Positions 26,986 to 36,084 of a stretch of DNA of 64,000 nucleotides are shown piece by piece (positions within the stretch are counted from its first letter, which is position 1; each line of letters opens with the position of its first letter). The stretch comes from Sedimentitalea todarodis (GTDB lineage: Bacteria > Pseudomonadota > Alphaproteobacteria > Rhodobacterales > Rhodobacteraceae): positions 47,083 through 111,082 of the forward strand of contig NZ_JASMWN010000020.1 of NCBI RefSeq assembly GCF_032595355.1. Direction: 5' to 3'. Made by a program: the position numbers and the translations under genes. Below the pieces are notes generated by a model. That model was given only the letters and a program-made list of their open reading frames with translations, searched no databases and was not told the DNA's origin.

Positions 26986-27831
26986 GTGACGACAAGACAA
27001 ACCCTGGCCCTGTGCCTGATCTGCATGGGCGGCACCGTGGCGGCCGAGTGCGCGACGGATGCCCAGATCGAAGCCTATGTTGCGGACTACACCAGCAAAA
27101 CCCCGACCAAGGCGCTGGCGGCAGATGGCAGCATGGAGGACGCGCTTTGCACACAGGCCAAGCTGGCCGATGCCCTGAGCGCGCATATGGGGCCGGTTAT
27201 CGGCTACAAGGCCGGACTGACCAGCAAACCGGCACAGGAACGGTTCGGTGTGACCGAACCGGTTCAGGGCGTGCTGTTTCGCGACATGATGCTGCAGGAT
27301 GGCGCCGAAGTGCCGATGAACTGGGGCGCTCGCCCGGTGTTCGAGGCCGATCTGCTCCTCGTCGTGGGAAGCGGTGCGATCAATAATGCGACCACGGCGG
27401 AAGAGGCGATGCCCTATATCTCGGCAGTGCGCCCGTTTATCGAATTGCCGGACCTGACCTTTGCCAAGGGCGAACCCTTTACCGGCGTTACCCTGACCGC
27501 AATTGGCGTTGCTCCGAAACTCGGCGTCATGGGCGCAGAAATTCCGGTTGGCGATCCGGGAGCGATGTATACGGCGCTCGGTACGATGACGGTCACACTG
27601 TCGGCCGCCGATGGCGAGGTGCTCGCACAGGTTCCGGGCGAGGCGGTGATGGGTCATCCGGTCAATTCCGCGATTTGGCTGATGTCCAAGGGCATCACTC
27701 TGAAACCCGGCGATCTGGTCTCGGTTGGATCATTTGGACCGCTGGTGCCGCCGGCCAAGGGCAAGGGCGGTGCGTCGGTCCAGTATTCGGGACTTCCCGG
27801 CGACCCGACGGTCAGCGTCACGTTCAAGTAG
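26986..27831 (+). CDS. Secreted 2-keto-4-pentenoate hydratase / FAH-like protein
   Basis: This 281-residue protein starts with GTG at 26986, backed by GGGAGG 8 nt upstream. A signal peptide (TTRQTLALCLICMGGTVAA) is followed by a domain resembling the 2-keto-4-pentenoate hydratase branch of the fumarylacetoacetate hydrolase superfamily: IGYKAGLTS, PVFEADLLLVVG with the conserved E-x-D metal-binding pattern, and GDLVSVGSFGPLVPP near the end. Most members are cytoplasmic catabolic enzymes, so export is odd. It lies 28 bp after pbpC and is probably in the same operon. Substrate and true activity are unknown. Confidence 0.8.
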   Translation: MTTRQTLALCLICMGGTVAAECATDAQIEAYVADYTSKTPTKALAADGSMEDALCTQAKLADALSAHMGPVIGYKAGLTSKPAQERFGVTEPVQGVLFRDMMLQDGAEVPMNWGARPVFEADLLLVVGSGAINNATTAEEAMPYISAVRPFIELPDLTFAKGEPFTGVTLTAIGVAPKLGVMGAEIPVGDPGAMYTALGTMTVTLSAADGEVLAQVPGEAVMGHPVNSAIWLMSKGITLKPGDLVSVGSFGPLVPPAKGKGGASVQYSGLPGDPTVSVTFK

Positions 27832-27845
27832 AGCATTGGGTGGCG

Positions 27846-29888
27846 TCAGCGCCGCCCTTCGCGCAACCACCCGCCGACGATCAGCGCCGAGGCCAGAAGC
27901 AGTACCAGCCACGCAGGCAACAGCGGCGATTGCGTGACATCGCGCGTTTCATAGGCCCCGCGCGGGGTCAGCCCGATCCAGCCACGCCCGGCGGCGGGGC
28001 GTCCTTCGCGCACATTGCGGATACCGGGCAGCCCGTCCTCGAGCCGGAACACGCCACCACGCAGCGGCGCAATCGCGGGTTCCAGAAGATCAGCGGTCGC
28101 AATGGTTTGCTCAAATTCGCGCGGTGCCGCCGGGCCAAGACCGATCACCGCCTCGTGCTCGCCTTCGGCAAGGTGATAGAGACCGATTTCCGGCCCGTCG
28201 TACAAGGCTTCGAACCTGCCCGACGACACTTCGTTAAGCGGGACTTCCCTGGCCGTGCCATCCGGCCGGGTTACAGTCACGGCCCCGACATCCTCGGACA
28301 GGGTCCGGCGAATGATGCGCATGCTTTGGCCCGTGGCCTCGGCCCACAACGCCTCTTCCTCTAGCTCCGGTTCCTTCATCATCCAATGCGCCAGCCGACG
28401 CAGCAATTCCAGCTGCGGCCCACCGCCTTCGTACCCCCGACTCCACAGCCATGCGTGATCGGAGGCCAGCATCGCCACACGGCCGTCGCCCACCCGGTCA
28501 AGAATCAGTAACGGACGGTCATCTATGCCGCTCATCAGAACTCTGCCAGCCTGCGGTTCCACGTCGATCTGGCGCAGCCACGATCCCCAGGTGTCTTCGT
28601 CCTGCAAATCGGCCGTCACCGGGTGACGCCCGCCAACATCGGTTACGAGAGGGCGGTATTTTTCCTCGAACACCCGCGCGCTCGGTTCTGCGGGCAGCAC
28701 CCGCGCCAGTGGCGAGCGATAGATGCTGTCGGCCCCGGCAAAATCCGGCCCCGCAGCGACCAGAACCGCACCGCCTTTGCTTACGTAGTCGGCGACATTG
28801 TCCAGATAGATCGCTGGGAGGATGCCCCGGCGCTTGTAGCGGTCAAAGATGATCAGATCGAAATCGTCGATCTTTTCCAGAAACAACTCGCGCGTCGGGA
28901 AGGCGATCAGAGACAGCTCTCCGACAGGCACACCATCCTGCTTTTCCGGCGGGCGCAGAATGGTGAAATGCACCAGATCCACAGAACTGTCCGATTTCAG
29001 AAGATTGCGCCACGTGCGGCCCCCCGGATGCGGCTCTCCTGATACAAGCAGCACCCGCAGCCTGTCACGCACCCCATTCATCTGGATCAGCGCGGTATTG
29101 TTGCGGTCGGTGATCTCGCCATCCGCCTCGGGAACAGTGAACTGGATCACGTTGCGCCCGCCATGGGGCAGCGTGACCGGCAATTCGATGTCCTGCCCAA
29201 CCGGCACACTGAAGCTCTGCGTCTCGCCGCCATCGACCGAGATGTCCAGCGTTGCGGAACCGTCGGTCACCGGTGCCGCGCCACTGTCTTCGATCCGCAG
29301 GGTCAAGGTGACAGCCTCGCCGATAATGGCAAATGCAGGGGCATTGCGCACGATCAGCCGCCGGTCCCAATCGGTCTCCCGCCCGGTCATCAGCAGATGC
29401 ATCGGGGCAGGGATATCGGGCACGCTATCCATGTCATGCACGCGCCCGTCGCTCAGTGCAACGATCCCCGCGACGCGCGCGCTCGGCTCCTCTGCCAGCG
29501 CGGCGGACAATGCCCGCATCAGCTCGGTCCCGGCATCGCCTTCGCCATCACGCACGGTAACACGGCGCAGTTCGGTGTTGGGGCGCGCGGCTATTTCAGA
29601 CGCCAGCTTTTCCGCCGCACCCCCCATCTGCGTAGGCCGATCCGAGAGCATCTGACTGGCGCTCTCATCTTCGATCATGACCACGATATCGGTAAGCGGC
29701 GCACGATCCTCGACCTGATACGCCGGTCCGGTCAGCGCACCCAACAGCACGAGCGCAGCGAGCGCCCTGTAGCCCGAGCCTGAAAGACCGCGCCACAGCG
29801 CCAGGCTCACCCCGGCCAACGCCAGGGCTGCAAGCACAGCAATCGCGACCCAGGGGATCAGCGGATCAAAGACGACAGATCCGGTCAT
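27846..29888 (-). CDS. Membrane-anchored glutamine-amidotransferase-like protein of the MoxR/DUF58 operon
   Basis: The protein is about 680 residues from the ATG at 29888, which overlaps the upstream DUF4159 stop (ATGA). Two membrane helices lie at the N-terminus (FDPLIPWVAIAVLAALALAG and a second near residues 38-55) and one at the extreme C-terminus (LLPAWLVLLLASALIVGG). Between them is a VWA-like or CARDB-like region and a class I GATase-like segment (RVLLVSGEPHPGGRTW, FDLIIFDRY, GGAVLVAAGPDF). No catalytic Cys-His-Glu triad is obvious, so it is probably a structural or binding module. It is last in the operon. Confidence 0.78.
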   Translation of the reverse strand: MTGSVVFDPLIPWVAIAVLAALALAGVSLALWRGLSGSGYRALAALVLLGALTGPAYQVEDRAPLTDIVVMIEDESASQMLSDRPTQMGGAAEKLASEIAARPNTELRRVTVRDGEGDAGTELMRALSAALAEEPSARVAGIVALSDGRVHDMDSVPDIPAPMHLLMTGRETDWDRRLIVRNAPAFAIIGEAVTLTLRIEDSGAAPVTDGSATLDISVDGGETQSFSVPVGQDIELPVTLPHGGRNVIQFTVPEADGEITDRNNTALIQMNGVRDRLRVLLVSGEPHPGGRTWRNLLKSDSSVDLVHFTILRPPEKQDGVPVGELSLIAFPTRELFLEKIDDFDLIIFDRYKRRGILPAIYLDNVADYVSKGGAVLVAAGPDFAGADSIYRSPLARVLPAEPSARVFEEKYRPLVTDVGGRHPVTADLQDEDTWGSWLRQIDVEPQAGRVLMSGIDDRPLLILDRVGDGRVAMLASDHAWLWSRGYEGGGPQLELLRRLAHWMMKEPELEEEALWAEATGQSMRIIRRTLSEDVGAVTVTRPDGTAREVPLNEVSSGRFEALYDGPEIGLYHLAEGEHEAVIGLGPAAPREFEQTIATADLLEPAIAPLRGGVFRLEDGLPGIRNVREGRPAAGRGWIGLTPRGAYETRDVTQSPLLPAWLVLLLASALIVGGWLREGRR

Positions 29889-32650
29889 TGGCCCAACCTG
29901 TCCAATAGCGCAGGCACATGCACCTGATCCGATTTGTAGTTTCCGGTCAGCACATGCATCACCAGATTGACCCCGAACCGATTGGCCAGCTCGCGTTGCC
30001 GTTCGCCAGCAAAACCGCGCCCAACCGGCAGCAGCGGTCGGCCATTGCCATCCAGGGCCCAGGCGGCGGCCCAATCATTACCGCCGATGACAACCGGCGT
30101 GACGCCATCGTTGAGGTTGCGAAATGGCATGCCCTCGATCTGTTCCGCATCGGGCGGGGCGGCCTCGACCCAAAGCTCGCGGCTGGTGTGGCGGCCCGGA
30201 AAATCCTGCAACAGATAGAACGTGCGGGTCAGCACGTGGTCAGGCGGCAGTGGTTCCAGCGGTGGAACATCCAGAGGCGCCGCCAGTTGCTGCAGTTTGC
30301 GCCCATTCGGGCTGGCCGCGCCAAAGCGGGCAATGTCGGCGTCGCGGGTATCAAACAGGATCATCCCGCCAGAGCGCAGGTATTCGTTGATCCGCGCATA
30401 GGCCTCGGCAGAAGGGGTCGGTTGATCCGGCGAGATCGGCCAGTAGAGCATCGGAAAGAAGGCAAGTTCGTCCCGTTCCAGATCAACGCCCACCGGGTTG
30501 GCCGGTTCGATAGACGTGCGAAAGAACAGCGTTTCCGACAGCCCGCGCAAACCGGCCTGCGCAATGCGATCCAGTTCCGCATCGCCGGTCAGTACATGCG
30601 CCAGCACCAACTCGCTGCTCGCGGCAATGGCAAAGGTGTCGTCCTCGGCCTGCGCCTGTCCCGGCAGCGGTTGCAGCAGCAACAGCGCGCCGGCAAGAAC
30701 CGCCGCCGCTCGGGAGGGGCCAAGGCGACCGGACAGGGCCAGCGAAGCAATCACGTCCCCCGCCAGAAGAACCAGTGCAAGACCCAGCAACGCACCGCCA
30801 AGCGGCAATTCCCGTTCGACAGTCAGCCCCTCGACCGGGATGCGACCGGGCCAGGCGGCGGCGACCAATTCGCTATCCTCGGACAGCACATTGCGCGCCA
30901 GATGGCGATCTTCGCTGGCATAGAGGCCAGGACGCAGGCCGGGACCAACCGGATCCCCGACCAGTGCCGCACCGTCGACACCGGGCAAGTTGCCCGCGTC
31001 GGACAACTTGCCGAATCCGTCCATGACCTGAAGCGGTATCCACGTGGTGCCAGCCAAATCCTCAGCCTGCGGTGTCGATGCCGAGGAAGACACGGCGAGC
31101 CGTTCCAGCATCTCGACGAACAGACCCGAGAGCGGCAGGCCCGACCATTCGGCGTTCGCGGTCACATGAAAGAGCACCACCTGCCCCTGCCCGACCTGTT
31201 TGCGCGTGACCAAAGGTGTTCCGTCACTCAGCGCTGCTATCACCCGGTCTGCCAGCGTCGGATCGGGTTGCGCCATGACCTGCGCCGATACGGTCACATC
31301 AGCAGGGATCGCCAATCCGTGAAACGGCGAGTCTTCAGCAAAGGGCGCAAGCGCCTTGGGTTCTCCCCAACTCATCGCGCCGCCAACGCTGCGCCCGCCT
31401 GCCCGCAGGCGGACCGGCATCAGCGGGTGTTCGGTCGTGCGGCTTATGTCGCTCGCCGCAAGTCGCGGCCCGGCAAAACGCAAGAGCATGCCGCCCGCAT
31501 CAACCCAGGTAGTCAGCGCCTCCTGTTCCGCTGCCGACAGGGTCGCCACATCGGCCAGAACCACGACATCCGGATTGGCAGGGAGCAGATCGAGCACCGC
31601 CCCGGTCAGCAACTCAGCGGTCGGAGAAAGCGCCTGTTCCAGATAGTGCAGCGGCGACAGCAGCTCGAGCCCTTCGCGGTCATCGCGCCCGGCAATCAAT
31701 GCCACCTCGCGCCGGCGCAAGCTGTCATCGCTGAGCGTCAGTGCTCCGGCGGACCGTTGCCCCTGAAGTTCAAACCGGGTGATGCGCGCCCGCAATTCCG
31801 ATGGCAGAGACAAGGCCCCCGTCGCGGTAACGTCACCCGCTTCAAAGGTCGCCGGGACCGAGGCCAGCACCCGCATGTTTCCGGCGGGGTCACGGCCCTG
31901 CGCCAAAATGATGATCTCGCGCGCATTTCCCGGCAGCGAGCGTCTGGCGGTCAGTTGCACCGCGCCATCCTCGTACCGGGCCGGGGCAAGGGCCACCACC
32001 GCGCTGCCGGTCTGAAACGCGCGCACCGCGCCTCGCGCTTCCAACGCGATCAACACCTCATCCCGCCCCGCATGATCCAGCCCGTCGCTGATCCAATGCG
32101 TGTCAAAATCGCTTGCAACCTCGGTCAGCGCGGCGCGTGTCGCATCGATCTGAGCCTGAGTGGCGGTCCATGGCGCGGGTAGCAACCCGGCCAAGCGGCT
32201 GCGCCAGACATCTGCGGCCTGAAAGACAGGTACTTGCGGATCGGTCAGCCGCAGGATCGACACGGTGCGACCGGCGCGCCCCGCCTCGGTCAATTGCGCC
32301 TCGATCAGATCCTTCTTTTCCGTCCAGAGCGTTGCCCCCGCCCAACTGGCATCCATCAGGATCAAAAGCGGGCCTGACCCGCCCTGATTCTGCTGCGGGT
32401 TGAGGACCGGGCCGGCCAATCCCATGATCACCGCCGCAACGGCCAGCATTCGCAACAGAAGCAACCACCAAGGTGTGCGATCCGAAACGCTTTCGTCGTC
32501 CGTCAACCCGAGCAGCAACGCCACGCCGGGGAACCGGCGGCGGATCGGTGCCGGCGGAATCGCACGCAGGAGCAGCCAGAGAATCGGCAAGGCCAAGAGT
32601 CCCAGCAACACCCAGGGGGACGCAAACCCGATGCCGCCAAGTATGGTCAT
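29885..32650 (-). CDS. BatA-like N-terminal / DUF4159 membrane protein
   Basis: The protein is about 921 residues from the ATG at 32650. The N-terminus (FASPWVLLGLLALPILWLLLRAIPP) is the BatA/aerotolerance membrane region found next to MoxR genes. A second helix (TPWWLLLLRMLAVAAVIMGLAGP) and a VWA-like segment with LILMDASWAG follow. Later helices lie near residues 650-690, and the C-terminal ~210 residues are DUF4159 (LAFFPMLYWPIS and GGMILFDTRDAD). It overlaps both neighbours by 4 nt. These proteins act with MoxR AAA+ ATPases in envelope or complex assembly; the client is unknown. Confidence 0.85.
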   Translation of the reverse strand: MTILGGIGFASPWVLLGLLALPILWLLLRAIPPAPIRRRFPGVALLLGLTDDESVSDRTPWWLLLLRMLAVAAVIMGLAGPVLNPQQNQGGSGPLLILMDASWAGATLWTEKKDLIEAQLTEAGRAGRTVSILRLTDPQVPVFQAADVWRSRLAGLLPAPWTATQAQIDATRAALTEVASDFDTHWISDGLDHAGRDEVLIALEARGAVRAFQTGSAVVALAPARYEDGAVQLTARRSLPGNAREIIILAQGRDPAGNMRVLASVPATFEAGDVTATGALSLPSELRARITRFELQGQRSAGALTLSDDSLRRREVALIAGRDDREGLELLSPLHYLEQALSPTAELLTGAVLDLLPANPDVVVLADVATLSAAEQEALTTWVDAGGMLLRFAGPRLAASDISRTTEHPLMPVRLRAGGRSVGGAMSWGEPKALAPFAEDSPFHGLAIPADVTVSAQVMAQPDPTLADRVIAALSDGTPLVTRKQVGQGQVVLFHVTANAEWSGLPLSGLFVEMLERLAVSSSASTPQAEDLAGTTWIPLQVMDGFGKLSDAGNLPGVDGAALVGDPVGPGLRPGLYASEDRHLARNVLSEDSELVAAAWPGRIPVEGLTVERELPLGGALLGLALVLLAGDVIASLALSGRLGPSRAAAVLAGALLLLQPLPGQAQAEDDTFAIAASSELVLAHVLTGDAELDRIAQAGLRGLSETLFFRTSIEPANPVGVDLERDELAFFPMLYWPISPDQPTPSAEAYARINEYLRSGGMILFDTRDADIARFGAASPNGRKLQQLAAPLDVPPLEPLPPDHVLTRTFYLLQDFPGRHTSRELWVEAAPPDAEQIEGMPFRNLNDGVTPVVIGGNDWAAAWALDGNGRPLLPVGRGFAGERQRELANRFGVNLVMHVLTGNYKSDQVHVPALLDRLGQ

Positions 32651-33516
32651 AGGCTGCCTCGATCCAACGCGCGATAGAGCCACAGGAGCCCCGATTGGGC
32701 GGTGTGATCTGTGTGGTGCAAGCCAAGATGCCAACCCGTGGTTCGGCACAGATGCGCCAATCGCGCCTTGCGCTCAGCCAGCCGGTCAAGATAGCGGTCT
32801 CGCAACTCGTTCGCCTTGAGCGTCTCGTGCCGCAGCGTTCCGCCGACGCTCTCGAATATCGTGCGCCCCCGGAATGGAAACGCCTCTTCGCTTGGGTCCA
32901 GGATTTGCAGAATGACCCCGCGCACACCGCGATCTGCCGCCTTGGTCAGGGCCAGTTCCACTTCGCCGATATCACCCAGAAAATCCGACAGGAACACTGC
33001 GCGGGCATGGGGGATCATCGCGCGGTGCTCTGGTGCGGCATAGTCGTCGGGTGAATCCAGCGCAAAACTCTCTGCCAGCCGCAGGATCTGCGTGTTGCCA
33101 CGCCGGGGCGGCAGGGCCGTCCCGGTGAGCCCAACGCGCTCGCCGCCACGTACAAGCAGAATTGCGATGGCCAGTGCGAGCAACCGCGCCCGCTCCACCT
33201 TTGTTGGCAGGGTGTCGCCCGAGGTAAAGCGCATGGACGCGCCCTGATCGACCCACAGCATCACCGATTGCGCGATCTGCCATTCCCGTTCGCGCACGAA
33301 CTGCTGATCACCGCGCGCCGAGCGGCGGTGATCGATGAGCCGCTTGCTGTCACCCGCCTGCGACGGTCGGTATTGCCAGAAATCATCCCCGAGCCCCGCG
33401 CGCCGACGGCCGTGCTCGCCCAAGAGGACCGTGCCGGCCAAATGCTCGGCCCGCGCCAGAAGCGGCGGCATCCGGCCGGCTTCGGTTTCGGCACGTTCGC
33501 GCAAGGGTTGTGTCAC
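32647..33516 (-). CDS. DUF58 domain-containing protein
   Basis: This 289-residue protein carries the DUF58 signature around residues 45-75 (WQYRPSQAGDSKRLIDHRRSARGDQQFVREREW). A VWA-like fold follows, with MLWVDQGASMRF in the MIDAS-like position and VFLSDFLGD. There is no membrane helix. The start is GTG at 33516, overlapping the MoxR stop (GTGA). DUF58 proteins almost always accompany MoxR ATPases and are thought to be their adaptor or substrate-presenting partner. Confidence 0.9.
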   Translation of the reverse strand: MTQPLRERAETEAGRMPPLLARAEHLAGTVLLGEHGRRRAGLGDDFWQYRPSQAGDSKRLIDHRRSARGDQQFVREREWQIAQSVMLWVDQGASMRFTSGDTLPTKVERARLLALAIAILLVRGGERVGLTGTALPPRRGNTQILRLAESFALDSPDDYAAPEHRAMIPHARAVFLSDFLGDIGEVELALTKAADRGVRGVILQILDPSEEAFPFRGRTIFESVGGTLRHETLKANELRDRYLDRLAERKARLAHLCRTTGWHLGLHHTDHTAQSGLLWLYRALDRGSL

Positions 33517-34520
33517 GCGGCGGCCTCGGACCGGGTCAGGTCACAGGCAGTGGACTCGATCAACTCCGACAGGCTGTCTCCGCGCGCGCGCGCCGCGAAG
33601 TTCAGCGCCATGCGGTGGCTCAGCACCGGGCGCGCCATGTTGATCACGTCTTCTGCATTGGGCGCCAGCCGCCCCTGCAGCAACGCCCGCGCCCGCACCG
33701 TCAGCATCAGCGCCTGTGCCGCCCGCGGCCCCGGCCCCCACGCAACCGTATCGCGCACACGCTCTGAGGCGCCGGGCTCATCCGGGCGGAACGCGCGGAC
33801 AACATCGAGAATCATCTCGACGACCGAATCTCCAGCCGGCATCCGCCGCAACAGGACCTGCGCGGCCAGCAGTTCGTCCCGCGTGAACACTTCCGACGAC
33901 AGGTCTTCGTCGACCCCGGTCGTCGCGATCAGGATGTCGCGTTCGGTGTCGCGATCCGGATAGTTCACATCGATCTGGACCAGGAACCGGTCAAGCTGTG
34001 CTTCGGGCAGTGGATAGGTGCCCTCTTGTTCAATCGGGTTCTGTGTGGCCAACACATGAAAGGGTGGAACCAGCTGCCGATCTTCGCCTGCGACCGTCAC
34101 CGTCCTCTCCTGCATGGCCTGCAACAGGGCCGACTGTGTACGTGGACTGGCGCGGTTGATCTCGTCCGCCATCAGGAGTTGGCAAAAGATCGGACCCTGA
34201 ACAAAGCGGAACGACCGCGATCCGTCCGCCGCGGTGTCAAGGATCTCCGATCCCAGAATGTCGGCGGGCATCAGGTCGGGGGTGAACTGGATGCGATTTC
34301 CGTGCAGCCCCATCACCGTTGACAGTGTTTCGATCAGGCGGGTTTTGCCCAGCCCCGGCAAACCGATCAACAATCCGTGTCCGCCGCATAGCAGCGCAGT
34401 CAGGGTCAGGTCGACAACCCGCTCCTGGCCAATGAACCGGCGGGTGATCGAGGCCTTGGCCTGCGCAAGCTTGGCTTCCAGTGCATCGACTTCTGCAACC
34501 AGATCATCTGGATCGGACAT
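33513..34520 (-). CDS. MoxR family AAA+ ATPase
   Basis: This 335-residue AAA+ protein has Walker A GLPGLGKTR near residue 57, Walker B LLMADEINR, and sensor-1 ATQNPIEQEGTYPLPEAQLDRF, which is the MoxR family hallmark. MoxR proteins act as chaperones that use ATP to activate or assemble protein complexes, working with VWA-domain partners encoded next door. It is the first gene of the leftward operon (MoxR, DUF58, DUF4159, GATase-like) and is divergent from the DUF1285 gene, 56 bp away. Confidence 0.94.
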   Translation of the reverse strand: MSDPDDLVAEVDALEAKLAQAKASITRRFIGQERVVDLTLTALLCGGHGLLIGLPGLGKTRLIETLSTVMGLHGNRIQFTPDLMPADILGSEILDTAADGSRSFRFVQGPIFCQLLMADEINRASPRTQSALLQAMQERTVTVAGEDRQLVPPFHVLATQNPIEQEGTYPLPEAQLDRFLVQIDVNYPDRDTERDILIATTGVDEDLSSEVFTRDELLAAQVLLRRMPAGDSVVEMILDVVRAFRPDEPGASERVRDTVAWGPGPRAAQALMLTVRARALLQGRLAPNAEDVINMARPVLSHRMALNFAARARGDSLSELIESTACDLTRSEAAA

Positions 34521-34576
34521 GACATTCCTTTCGGGGAACCCTACATTAGATCATAAGTCTATAGCGCTCAGAGGAA
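34521..34576. promoter_or_regulatory. Divergent promoter region, moxR operon / DUF1285
   Basis: The 56-bp gap between two divergent starts must contain control sites for both. It is AT-richer than its surroundings (ACATTAGATCATAAGTCTAT near 34543-34562), as expected for promoter DNA; no precise boxes are assigned. Confidence 0.4.
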
Positions 34577-35170
34577 ATGGCAAAAGCAATGAATGGACAA
34601 AAAGCCGTTACTCCCTCCGCAGAGGATATTGCCGCAGCCGCCAGCGCCGCAAAAGGGCGTGGATTACCTCCGGTCCATCTGTGGAATCCACCATTTTGCG
34701 GTGATCTGGACATGCGGATCGCGCGCGACGGCACGTGGTTTTATCTCGGCACTCCAATCGGCAGGTTCGAGCTTGTCAAGCTGTTCTCCTCCATCCTCAA
34801 GAAGGAAGATGGCAAGTATTTCCTCGTTACACCGGTGGAGAAAGTCGGAATCACCGTTGATGATGCCCCTTTTGTCGCCGTTGATTTCGATGCGAACGGC
34901 ACGGATCAGGATCAGGTCCTGACCTTCAAGACACAGGTGGGCGATACCGCGATTGCCGGACCGGATCACCCCATCCGCGTGGAGCGTGACGCCGAGACCG
35001 GCGAACCGTCGCCCTACGTCATGATCCGCGCCGGGCTGGAAGCCTTGATAGATCGCAAGAGTTTTTACCGGCTGGTGGAGTTGGGCAGTCACCATGACGG
35101 TTGGTTTGGCCTGTGGTCGTCGGGTGTGTTCTTTCCGGTTATTCCGTCCAGAGAGCTTGAGAACATATGA
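34577..35170 (+). CDS. DUF1285 domain-containing protein
   Basis: This 197-residue protein matches DUF1285 over most of its length: PPVHLWNPPFCGDLDMRIARDGTWFYLGTPIGR at residues 31-63, FFLVTPVEKVGI-like region near 82-92, and a C-terminal SHHDGWFGLWSSGVFFPV. The fold is an all-beta domain of unknown function. It faces the MoxR operon, a conserved arrangement in this bacterial group as I recall it. A second ATG four codons downstream (34589) is an alternative start; the AGAGGA site is closer than usual to the first ATG. Confidence 0.85.
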   Translation: MAKAMNGQKAVTPSAEDIAAAASAAKGRGLPPVHLWNPPFCGDLDMRIARDGTWFYLGTPIGRFELVKLFSSILKKEDGKYFLVTPVEKVGITVDDAPFVAVDFDANGTDQDQVLTFKTQVGDTAIAGPDHPIRVERDAETGEPSPYVMIRAGLEALIDRKSFYRLVELGSHHDGWFGLWSSGVFFPVIPSRELENI

Positions 35171-35182
35171 ATGGCGCAAGAT

Positions 35183-35208
35183 ACCGCAAAGTTTAGAGAA
35201 CTTGCGGT
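35183..35208 (+). terminator. Hairpin after the DUF1285 gene
   Basis: A 10-bp stem with one bulged A (arms starting ACCGCAA and ending TTGCGGT, loop TAGAG) lies 13 nt after the DUF1285 stop. It lacks a T-run, so it may be a Rho-assisted or weak terminator. Confidence 0.4.
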
Positions 35209-35226
35209 TCGCCAGAGCTTGGCAAT

Positions 35227-35251
35227 CGCCGTCTTCCAGCGTTAGACGGCG
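35227..35251 (+). other. Perfect 8-bp hairpin before the hydroxypyruvate-isomerase-like gene
   Basis: CGCCGTCT (35227-35234) and AGACGGCG (35244-35251) form a perfect stem with a 9-nt loop, 27 nt before the next start codon. It could be a second part of the upstream terminator or a leader structure or operator for the downstream gene. Confidence 0.4.
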
Positions 35252-35277
35252 TAACGTCCCCTTGTGAATGAGCTGCC

Positions 35278-36030
35278 ATGCCAAGATTTGCCGCCAACCT
35301 GACACTGCTGTTCACCGAATTGCCGTATCTGGACAGGTTTGATGCCGCCGCCGCCGCAGGCTTCAAAGCCGTCGAAATCCTGTTTCCCTATGATGTGCCC
35401 GCCAAGGACACCCGCCGCGCGCTGCTGCGCAACGGGCTGGAATTACTTCTCATCAACGCCCCACCGCCCAATTACACCGGAGGAACGCCGGGATACGCTG
35501 CAATCCCCGGTGGTGAAGGCCGTTTTCAGCACGACATAAAGCGCGCGCTGCGCTATGCCGGAGAACTTCGGTCTACGCGCATTCACGTCATGGCAGGCTA
35601 CACCAAGGAGGATGAGGCCGAGGCGACATTCGTGCGCAACCTGCGATGGGCCGCCGACCACACCCCGGAGCAGAGCTTTACCATCGAACCGCTCAATCCC
35701 GGCGATCAACCCGGATACTTCCTGGATGACTACGCCCTTGCCGCCCGCGTTCTAGATGCGGTGGACCGGCCCAATGTCGGGCTGCAATATGACAGCTACC
35801 ACGCCGAAGCCATTCACGGGAATGCCATGCAGGTCTGGGAGACCTACAAGGATCACACCGTGCATGTGCAGATTGGCGCCGCGCCTGAGCGTCGTGAACC
35901 GGGCAGCGGCCCGACCGATTTTGGCGCGCTCTTTGCGGCAATTGACGCCAGCGGGTATGCGGGTTGGGTGAGCGCCGAATACCATCCCAGTACAAAGCGT
36001 ACCGAAGATAGCCTGCATTGGATGGCGTGA
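35278..36030 (+). CDS. hyi: Hydroxypyruvate isomerase family protein
   Basis: This 250-residue TIM-barrel protein of the AP-endonuclease-2-like sugar isomerase superfamily has the Hyi-type start RFAANLTLLFTELPYLDRF, the LLINAPPPN region, the metal-binding glutamate in IEPLN, LQYDSYHAE, and the second glutamate near the end in SAEYHPS. Hydroxypyruvate isomerase converts hydroxypyruvate and tartronate semialdehyde in glyoxylate or allantoin metabolism. No glyoxylate carboligase or reductase is visible beside it, so the exact substrate is less sure than the family. Confidence 0.87.
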   Translation: MPRFAANLTLLFTELPYLDRFDAAAAAGFKAVEILFPYDVPAKDTRRALLRNGLELLLINAPPPNYTGGTPGYAAIPGGEGRFQHDIKRALRYAGELRSTRIHVMAGYTKEDEAEATFVRNLRWAADHTPEQSFTIEPLNPGDQPGYFLDDYALAARVLDAVDRPNVGLQYDSYHAEAIHGNAMQVWETYKDHTVHVQIGAAPERREPGSGPTDFGALFAAIDASGYAGWVSAEYHPSTKRTEDSLHWMA

Positions 36031-36084
36031 CGGAGCGACACAACGACCGATCTTGCTACCGCGCCTGCCCCGCCGCTGGATCGT

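Noticed and set aside
29918..32182. 754-residue plus-strand frame opposite the DUF4159 gene
   Set aside because: Composition is Arg/Gln/His-rich without domains, while the minus frame has membrane helices, DUF4159 and coupled neighbours.
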